From: Buddleja alternifolia
Taxonomy: Eukaryota; Streptophyta; Magnoliopsida; Lamiales; Scrophulariaceae
Assembly (NCBI GenBank): GCA_019426215.1
Contig: CM033401.1
Location: forward strand, 17,241,134 to 17,305,133
Reading direction: 5' to 3'
DNA length: 64,000 nt
Below are positions 56,355 through 64,000 of the stretch, piece by piece. Each line of letters begins with the position of its first letter. The first letter of the stretch is position 1. Under the pieces are notes generated by a model, which made no database searches, was not told the DNA's origin, and saw nothing but the letters and a program-made list of their open reading frames with translations. A program made the position numbers and the translations under genes.

Positions 56355-59317
56355 TGTTGGGTTGGGTAATCACCGGGGTAGGTTAGGACAGGGGAATTTA
56401 AAAAAAATTAATAAATACTACCCCGAAACAGGATTAATGGCCTGTTTAATCAAACTAATATTAACGAGAAAAACTAACTACATGAAATACCTTTCGCGCT
56501 TTTTCCCTCGTACAAGTTTCTGATCTTTTCAACCCGAATAAATACTCCCTTGATCGAATCTCCAAGAAAACGTCGGCCTCCTCGAAAATTCAAGCGTCGA
56601 TTTTTTCCTTTGTATCTTCAAGCGATCCAATTGTCTCGCCTCTAAGACGTATCCACACCTCCGTATAGTTCCCAATAATTATATTTGGTGCTAGCCTATA
56701 TAATTATTCTAGATCTAATCTAGGCTTAATATATGAAGGTAGGAGTATATGTGAAAGGTCAATCTCAACACATGAGCAAAACCTTGTCAAGAAATAATGG
56801 TGAGGGGTGAGTTTTATGGCAAAACAAGAAGACAAAATTTTCTCTCTTTTTCTTCTAGGGGTGGACAAAAATTCACTTAAAAATTAAAGTGTATGCGTGT
56901 TTCTCTTAACACACATATTTATAGAGAGACTCCTGAGTTTAGTTTACTTGGAAGTCAAGATGAAATCAAACCTCCAAGATTTGACTTTCATCTATTCCTA
57001 GTCAAACTCAATTAAGGAGTTTCCTAAAAATAAGAAACTTAGCTTTCAAGCTAACTTGTTCCCTTTCTCTCTCCTAAATATTACCTTGATTCCAACTTGA
57101 TCAAGATTTGGAGAGGAATTAAATCCCTTTCTTATTTTCGTCCCCTTCCCTCATAGCCTTAGAGTCCAACATTTTTATCCAACTTGATTTAATTTTTGAC
57201 TCCTTATTTAATTAAATAGTCCAACCATTTAATTAAATATTGTACAATAATTAAAGTACAACCTTAATTATTATTTTCCATTTATTTCTTAAATTTTATT
57301 TAATTTTTGACTTTCTCTACTAATTAAATAAAACCCTTGGCCTTTACTTAGTCTATTAATTAATTAATCCTATGCACCCCTCGACATAGTCTGATCTTTT
57401 TCTCCCTTTACCGTAAGGCGCTATTTGGGAAACCAAATATGAATATGCGGCATGTCCCCAAGCATACGTCCCCAGGGTACTCAAGTCATCAAGATACGCA
57501 TAAACAAATTTTGCAGTACAATAGTTACTTTTACAAAAAAAAAAAAACTAAACAGTAAAAGAACAAAAAGCCGGACAAAATCTTCAATATCCTTTTCCGA
57601 ACTCCTATGTACATAAATATTCAGTTTTTCAGCAACCAAATTCCGAGTAATCAACTCTACCTTCTTATCCGAGAAGAGCAGGTCCAATGTCTCGCTCCGG
57701 GCCGCAATGTTAAAATTAACATGTGCACCAACATCGTGCAGCCCGAGAACAAGAGATAACTCAGCGGAGGAGAATGGGATAGTGATATTGTTCTCCACCG
57801 AGAAGGCACCGGCCTCTTCATCGAACCTTGCAAGAATTGCTTGCAATCGGTGCATGGATATGCCTAGATGAGGCATGTCCAGATATGATGCAAAAGGAGT
57901 TCTTTGTAAGAGAATATGGTGGTCTACCTTCATCTCCTCCTTCAACTTCTCCACAATGTTGACGAAGTAAGTAGGAGAACACCGGGTTTGGAGTTCTGCC
58001 TTGTTGCGTTTATTTGCAATACTCTTAGGTGAATTGGGTATAGAAGTGGATGCTGCATTGCTGTTTACCTCAGATTTTTTAGCCATCTGTACAAAAGCAA
58101 TGAAGACTATTATAGTAAACCAATTAATTAATATTCCTCTTTAGGCAAGCACTAGACTTTCCTAATTTCACCTCAACTTCCAAAGTTGATTAATCATATC
58201 CTTTAAGCAAGAACATCAGGAGTAAGTGTGTGACCCCTTAGGCACGTTCATGTTCTAGTAGTAAGGACACTTTCCAAAAGTGCCATTGTACCTTTCTATA
58301 TTTAGAAAGTACTAAATTAAATCCTCCTTGATTTAATTAGACCATGTATCATTTCCCACAATATCATGGTACTTACAAATCGAGGTTGCTGTCTAGCAAC
58401 GGGCCCCAAAGACCTAGACATAAACAATGTTAAGACACTCAAGATCCTCAACCTATCATAACCACGATCCTCACATAAGTAAGATCCTTCCATCATATTT
58501 CCCGAATTGGAATCTCAAGTAATGGCTTAGTCGAAACTCTTACGACCCAATCACTATGTATACCTTATTGCATGATATTGATTCATGCAATACAAATGAG
58601 GAAACACTTCACCTCATTGGATTACCATACTTTGGCCAAAGATTCCTTGAATCAATTCGTTTAAGCAATTACATAGGAAACGTCTGATTTTCTAAATCAA
58701 TGATGGATCCCATCTTGGTCTCTCATGTACTTTGACACATAGTCACATTATACCCAAGATATCCCATGTGACGACTCGCGATGGAATCATGAGATAAATC
58801 AAAGTATAATCGACTATGCTCAAAGTGACAATGGAACCTCAGGTCCAAAGGATTACTCTTATGCCTACGTGATTATAGGGAATTCCATATTCGATAACCA
58901 TTTTATGAATTTCCTAGCGGGGTTGTTCAGTTCACTCATTATCCAAATGAGAACCCTTATGCACATCTATGCCTATGGAATGAGTCATGTTCTCTAAGAA
59001 CTATGTACACAAGCAAGTTATTTGAGTCATTGTCAATATCCCTATTTCTTGATAAACTCATCTCGGACTTGGAACCTTTTAAGAATCATGACCTTGGAGA
59101 CATATTCCATCATCGGACATATCATCGTCATTCCAGATGTCCGATGATGTCCCATAGTCATGTGTGATTCAAGGGACTTCGTTCTAAGCATATAATAATT
59201 TAAGAACAAAGAATGTCATAATATAATTGACTTCATTCATTAGAAAGATTGTCTCTATAGAGTTTATTACGCAGTAAATGGCGCCCCAAATTGGCGCGCC
59301 GGGCACCTACTCTATCA
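56355..59317 (-). mobile_element. Long solo-LTR candidate carrying a gene fragment
   Basis: In minus orientation it starts TGATAGAGTAGGTGCCC and ends ACCCAACA. It interrupts the roughly 200-bp repeat unit at a place where sister units read TTCTAATTGCCTCAAACTG, which gives the empty site. The flanks ATTGT (56350..56354) and ATTGC (59318..59322) are a 5-bp duplication with one C/T change. 58140..59317 resembles copia LTR text in style. No internal pol or second LTR was found. The 2963-bp length is large for an LTR and includes the DUF1985-like fragment at 57405..58086. Confidence 0.6.
57405..58086 (-). pseudogene. DUF1985 / plant-mobile-domain-like gene fragment
   Basis: The ATG at 58086 opens a basic, Ser/Asn-rich head, then HLGISMHRLQAILARFDEE, ITIPFSSAELSLVLGLHDVG and DIEDFVRLFVLLLFSFFFF. 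At an A run (57537..57547) the frame slips. The other frame continues FVYAYLDDLSTLGTYAWGHA and AYSYLVSQIAPYGKG to about 57405. This order (IPFS..LVLGL, then FVRLFVLLLF, then DDL..YAWG) is that of the mobile-domain/DUF1985 genes often linked to Ulp1 in plants. It has no protease part. It lies within the solo-LTR candidate, in the same orientation. Confidence 0.7.
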
Positions 59318-59600
59318 ATTGCCTCAAACTGTAATATAATATATAAAACATGTTATTTATGTTAGTTTCAATGGTTTTTTAGTATTCTATTTCACCCAAT
59401 TAAATGTCAATTGTTTATGGATCGACATGAAATTGTGTTTTGAGTATGCCTATTATACCGCTTAATCGGATATTTATCATACCGGTATAAACTTTGGTTT
59501 TTCAAACACCAAAAATGGTTCTAATTGCCTCAAACTGTAATATAATATAAAAACATGTTAATATAATGAGTAATATGCCTATTATAATAATCTTCAAAAA
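59318..59600 (+). repeat. Continuation of the roughly 200-bp repeat array
   Basis: It resumes the unit broken at 56353 and adds one more copy (ATTGCCTCAAACTGTAATAT at about 59318 and 59523; CCGCTTAATCGGATATTTAT at about 59458). Confidence 0.75.
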
Positions 59601-60137
59601 ATAATTAGCCCATGTAAATCATAAGGAAAATGGTGGTTTTTGGCATCCTATACCGGTTATATGGTTACCTATATAACCGGTATTTGTCCCTTAAACTTCC
59701 CACTCTAGTAACTACCTATATTACAAGTAACAAGAAGTTACATATTAATGGTAATGGGAAATGGGATACAACTAAGAAACCGCCCATTAACCACGACCAC
59801 ACACTTACTCTGACATGTAAAAAAGTGAAAGTCTTTTCACATACTTAATCCTTACATTTTCACTTGGAAAATAATATATAAAACTGTGGACTGGATAAAT
59901 CCTTCTCATTTGTCTTCATCTTTTTTACAACCAAAAGGAAAACCAAAGTGACTTCAAAATCGAACATCCTCTTCCCCCACCAAACCCTACAAAGAATTTT
60001 TAGAGTATAAACAGGGGATATTTGTGAGGATCATCTTGCACGAGACAGGGGAGATATAAACAGGGGAGACAGGGGATCATCGTGTACGAGTAGAAACAGA
60101 GTATAAACAGGGGATAGTTCATATAAACAACCATGGA
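59601..60137. other. Intergenic stretch upstream of the F-box/LRR pseudogene
   Basis: It contains near-repeats of the phrase GTATAAACAGGGGA (about 60005, 60055, 60101) and no credible gene. Confidence 0.4.
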
Positions 60138-60790
60138 ATGGGTACAATTTCTGATAATGGACTTATTTTCCTTTGTGAGGATATAATTTTTCATGTTATG
60201 GGAAGGTTATCAAGGGATACATGCATTGTGGAGGTAGCCTGATTGGGTCTTTTATCAAAGTATTTTCAACATTGTTGGTATTCCATCCCTACTCTTTTGT
60301 TCTATATTAACCGTTTCGAACAAAGGGGTTATCATGATTTAAATTTTATTCATTTTCTTAATCACACTGTACTTGAACATAATGAAAGTGTGGTTGAAAT
60401 CTTGAGCTTTGAATTACCCATGGGGGCAGAGGCATTGCATCGGATAAGGCAAGAGTGGGTGGCGTTTGGAGTAGATCATTTTGTGCATTTACTGAAATTA
60501 GTCGGTCGGTTGTCCACTTCACTCCCTAGCGGCCTGTTTTTGTCACAAACTCTTGTTCAGTTAAAATTATATCTACCGAACTACATTGTTCGGTGGGAAG
60601 ATAGATATAATTTACCAAATTTAAAAAGACTCATATTGAAGCACGTTGTGCTGTATGATAACACATTTTCTTCCCGCCTTGGAAAATGGTGTCCCTAGTT
60701 AAATGATTTACAGTTATTCAACTGTGATTTTAGAGGATTAACAGAATTTGAGGCATATTTGCTTTCTGTAAAAATATTCAAGACGACATT
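60138..60790 (+). pseudogene. F-box/LRR (FBD-type) protein gene fragment
   Basis: The frame from the ATG at 60138 reads CEDIIFHVMGRLSRDTCIVEVA, a degenerate F-box. It meets TGA at 60240-60242 (an Arg CGA position in relatives), then continues in frame: LGLLSKYFQHCWYSIPTLLF, SLPSGLFLSQTLVQLKLYLP, NLPNLKRLILKHVVLYDN. After TAG at 60696-60698 it reads LNDLQLFNCDFRGL. These are the first leucine-rich repeats of plant F-box/LRR proteins. Homology ends at about 60790, so the rest of the repeats and the FBD domain are missing. This is a different F-box subfamily from the two intact genes. Confidence 0.8.
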
Positions 60791-61335
60791 CAATCGGGCT
60801 CAAGTATATAAGTTTTGTTATGAAATCTTGTTTGAATTGATTCTAATCTATATGAATTTAATCTTTGAAGTCAGACGCTTCCTCAAACGCTCAAGCTCTC
60901 AAACAAACGCTCACGCAAACGCTTAAGATATAAGAGTGAAGAGAATGAAAATTGCACAAGAATTTATAGTGGTTTGAAGCATCAATTTGATGTTTGTTTG
61001 TTTTTTTGAGAAAATCAATTTGATGTTCTACATCCACTTTTGGCACACACCAAGAACACTAATTTAATCTTTGAAGATAGAAGCTTCACTCAAATGCTCA
61101 AGCGCTCTAACAAACGCTCGCAAATATCCAATTATACAGGTATGATAAATATCCGATTAAGCAGTATAATAGGCATACTCAAAACACAATTTCATATCGA
61201 ACCATAAACAATTGTCATTTAATTGATACATAAATACTGCAAAAACCCTTGAAATTGACATAAATAATATGTTTTATATATGATAAATAGCCGGTTACAC
61301 GCAATTAAGAATTTAAACTACATATACCTTTCTCC
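60791..61335. other. Intergenic region with repeat fragments
   Basis: Two similar blocks (60850..60925 and 61055..61130) share TTTAATCTTTGAAG and CTCAAGC(G/T)CTC.AACAAACGCTC. An inverted, diverged copy of the roughly 200-bp repeat follows at about 61130..61310. Confidence 0.5.
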
Positions 61336-62024
61336 TTAAATGCGGTCACAGTCCACACCAAATGACTCATCCTCGCTCTCAGAATTGTTGGATTCAATTA
61401 ATTCATCAAAATCATCGCCAACTCCTCGCTTGAATGATTCACTAGCTTCATGCCATATATCATTTATGATAATATGCAATAGGTGAACATTGTTGTGTTC
61501 CTCAATATGTTTTATAATATCATTGGAAAAATGCACATGATCCAACATCTTTTTTATTAACTCTTTTACATTCTCTCTGAAGTCGAAGTAGAAGCAAGAA
61601 TCATCGGCTGCGACAATTGTCTCCTTGAGTTTGGGTTTCTTTTTTTTTTTTGGGGGGGGGGGGGGCTCAATTCTGGTAAACACCGGACGGTTACCAATCA
61701 GTTTTCTAGTAGGTAAATCCTTGCACATTACCCTCAGTTTATTACATGAAAATTGGATACAATACTCAACTCATACCTACGACGCGCATTGACACGGTTC
61801 TTTGCATGGTTATACACAGCAGTCATGGCAATATTATGTTGCACAAAAATGTAATCAGCTTGTTTTTCATATACCAATGTCCTAAAAGACTCGGCCCCCA
61901 TGACTGAAAACACTACAACGGCCAATAATTCAGTCACCTCGGACTTTAGTTTCGTTCTGAAAAAGCACGATTCGCAATCTGTTTTTTTTACAGATAGTCG
62001 TCGCACAACAACTAACTTCTCCAC
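61336..62024 (-). CDS. Unrecognised protein in two reading-frame segments
   Basis: The upstream segment (61734..62024, 96 codons) starts MEKLVVVRRLSVKKTDCESC and includes VYEKQADYIFVQHNIAMTAV. The downstream segment (61336..61728, 130 codons) has a Pro/Lys run (PPPPPKKKKKPKLKE), then a helical region (FRENVKELIKKMLDHVHFSN) and an acidic C-terminus. They may be two exons of one gene: AG|GTATGAG near 61775 and a TGAG|GG acceptor near 61735 would give an intron of only about 45 bases, short for plants. I do not recognise a family. A run of eleven G on the plus strand (about 61651-61667 is T then G) encodes the Pro stretch. Confidence 0.4.
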
Positions 62025-62029
62025 AAAAA

Positions 62030-62313
62030 GTCATCCTATGTAATAACGAAGGGCGGAGGAGATACTCAGGCAAGAGTAGCTGCTGATTGAATTTGGTGAA
62101 TAATGAGAGAAGGGAAGCTGCTGATTGAATTTGGTGAATAATTGTGAAATGAGAGGGGGGAAACTGAAAAGTAATGGGAGAAAAGGAAGAAGAGAGAATA
62201 TAGTTTTTGAATTGTTAAAAAAAATTAAAATGAAAAGATGGGCGGGAAGTCATAGTAATGTGATTTTGAATATTTGGCGGTAAAAAATAAAAATGAAAAA
62301 ATGGGCGGGAAAC
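62030..62313 (-). promoter_or_regulatory. Putative promoter region of the unrecognised gene
   Basis: It lies upstream of 62024 on the minus strand. It contains a 25-bp direct repeat (GCTGCTGATTGAATTTGGTG at about 62080 and 62111). E2F-like sites GGCGGGAA occur at 62241..62248 and GGCGGGAAA at 62304..62312 (TTTCCCGCC on the minus strand). The solo LTR at 62314 inserted at the second site. Confidence 0.3.
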
Positions 62314-63821
62314 TGGTGGTCCCAAGTGGCATACGAAAGGGTCTAGAAAGGGGGGGGGGGGGTTGAATAGACCCTGAAGTCTTTTTAGACTTCAAAAATT
62401 TCGTATCACTTAAATATTTTGAACGCTTGGAGTACTGAGCGCTTGGGTCAAACGCTTCAGATAGAGTTAACTTAGACTTAGTGATTTTAGCTGTTTACCA
62501 AAGTAGGGCAACGCTTAGATCGCTTAATCAGGGTTAGCACAACGGAAATGAGTTTTTAGCGTTCTATTGATTAATCTTAATCGCTGATTGCTTAGAGTTG
62601 TTCTTTTCAATAGAATGAATGATGCAATGAAATAGTGCTAAGGCAATAAAGTAAAAGACACAATCTTTGTAAGGTTCACTGGGTGATGTAATCCCAGCTA
62701 CGTCCTTCTTCTCCTTTTTCACTTGGAGGAATTCACTATGATGATAATCAAAGAATTCACACAGAATCTTCTACACAATAGTAACAGGTGAAAATGATCT
62801 TGGGCTCCTTGATCACACAGACTTCAGCACCAATGAAGATCGTCTTCTTCAAGCTTCTCTCACTCAGAAATACTGCCTGAAAGGGTACAACAACTTTTCT
62901 CACTCAGATGAAAGATTGAAGGTTATCTCTAGGGTTTTGTTTGTTTTTGGAAAGATCAAACAACTTGTAATATCTCAAGTGGAATTTGGATTTCTTCTTT
63001 GGAAGATGTTTGAGATATTTTGGTGACTGTTTGGAATGTATGTAAAAAGCTTGAAGGTTTTGGCTATGGAGTTTCAAAACTTTTTCACAGCAAGAGTATG
63101 TGAATATTTTCAATAATAGTTTTCTCGCGTGTGTCATTTTTAGGATTTTGTTTGGGTGGTATTTATAGACACTTTCTTGGGATCTGTCCGTTGGACACAT
63201 GTAGGAGCGTGTCATTCACGCAGAGAGTGAATATACCCAAGTTCTGACATTCCTGAAAATCTGCTGGGGCCGATTGGACGGGAGCAGTTTTAATTTCTGA
63301 AATTCTGACAGTCTGAGTCAAAAAGGTGGCTTGTCCACAGATCATGTTTGCTTATCACATTTAATGCTCCTATCAAGCATTTAATGCAATTTGAATTTAT
63401 TTCCCGTTGGAAATAAATGCCCGTTGATGATTGCATTTAAGTCCTTCATGACTTGAGAATTTATTTCCCATTGAATCTGTCATAAGTCGCTTGAGTATTT
63501 GGGCGCTTGATTCAAGAGTTCTGGAAAGAGATCTGTTAGCGTTTGATGGTCGCTAAGCAGAAGGTCGTTATCTCTGGCTGATTTCAGACGCTGGTCTTCA
63601 ACTTCTTTTCTAATAGACTCACCTAGAATTCTACTAGCGATTCAGTCGCTAAGACTTTAGTCTAAAATATTACAAAGATAAACAATTACAAGCCTAATAA
63701 TTTACAACTTTCAAACGCTTATACATCAATCTATGAAAAAACAAAACTTACATTAATTTGGGGTTTAACAAAAAATCCTATCTTGTCATCATCAAAACAT
63801 CTAACATGAAATTTCCTAACA
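62314..63821 (-). mobile_element. Solo LTR of family A, inverted
   Basis: The reverse complement is homologous end to end to 3144..4580 and 53194..54741. On the plus strand it starts TGGTGGTCCCAAG and ends TTTCCTAACA. An exact 5-bp duplication GAAAC flanks it (62309..62313; 63822..63826). A TATA-like TATAAATA (minus strand) lies near 63161. There is no internal sequence. A G run of about eleven near 62350 matches the C run of the other copies. Confidence 0.93.
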
Positions 63822-63826
63822 GAAAC

Positions 63827-64000
63827 CATATATCTGAGGGATATATGTATCCCGTATAGGCAGTATAATGGCCACGTCTGAATGAAATTTAAGGATTAAT
63901 CCTTAACAAATCGACATATGATTGGTTAATATAATGAGTAGTATGCCCATTTTAAAATATTTACTTAATTGAAATGATATGTTTATGGTTTAGATCACAT
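63827..64000. other. Window end, repeat remnant
   Basis: It contains the phrase TTAATATAATGAGTAGTATGCCCATT, split here as TTAATATAATGAG and TATGCCCATT, matching about 59570, plus GGCAGTATAATGGCC, so it is related to the roughly 200-bp repeat. Confidence 0.4.

Overview
This window looks like nuclear DNA of a flowering plant, probably an asterid eudicot (an inference from gene and element style only). It is AT-rich and gene-poor, and stacked transposable elements occupy most of it. There is no sign of organelle, bacterial or viral-genome origin. The host genes are two F-box genes of the F-box-associated-domain (CPR1/CPR30-like) type, both on the minus strand (9921..11069 and 48184..49380). Relics show the F-box family was once larger: F-box-associated fragments at about 29336 and 19862, and an F-box/LRR pseudogene at 60138. 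Other genes are a decayed Ulp1 (C48) protease gene with a DUF1985-like front part (50592..55797), a related gene fragment (57405..58086), and an unrecognised two-part reading frame (61336..62024).

Layout. 1..4580 is the 3' part of an LTR element (decayed non-pol reading frame, purine tract, 3' LTR). 4985..8687 holds a Mutator-type MITE, a hAT-type MITE and a tRNA-derived SINE, each with target duplications. 9921..11069 is F-box gene 1. 11157..19835 is a nearly complete minus-strand Ty1/copia element inserted just upstream of it. 21078..22807 is a Mutator-type inverted-repeat element with a Helitron nested inside. 24357..29201 is a 4.8 kb hAT-type fold-back element made almost wholly of short tandem repeats in two inverted halves. 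29465..31812 is a small non-autonomous LTR element inserted beside an F-box relic. 32525..33989 is a Mutator-type fold-back carrying six copies of a palindromic 20-24-mer. 34143..46961 is a second copia element (plus strand) whose 3' LTR is split by a nested non-autonomous LTR element (40160..45975) with a tRNA-Asp primer site. 48184..49380 is F-box gene 2. 50592..55797 is the Ulp1 pseudogene, interrupted by a solo LTR. 56355..59317 is a second, long solo-LTR candidate carrying a gene fragment. 62314..63821 is a third copy of the first LTR family, also solo.

Most element borders are fixed by target-site duplications read directly from the sequence: 5 bp for LTR elements, 8 bp for hAT, 9 bp for Mutator-type and 15 bp for the SINE. 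Neither copia polyprotein is intact: copia 1 has three nonsense codons and one frameshift, copia 2 has six nonsense codons and no frameshift. The most unusual items are the giant fold-back repeat element, the two element families built around perfect palindromes, an unusual primer-site region in copia 2 that can pair with its own LTR, a long LTR carrying a gene fragment, and the LTR family with an uncharacterised protein next to its purine tract.
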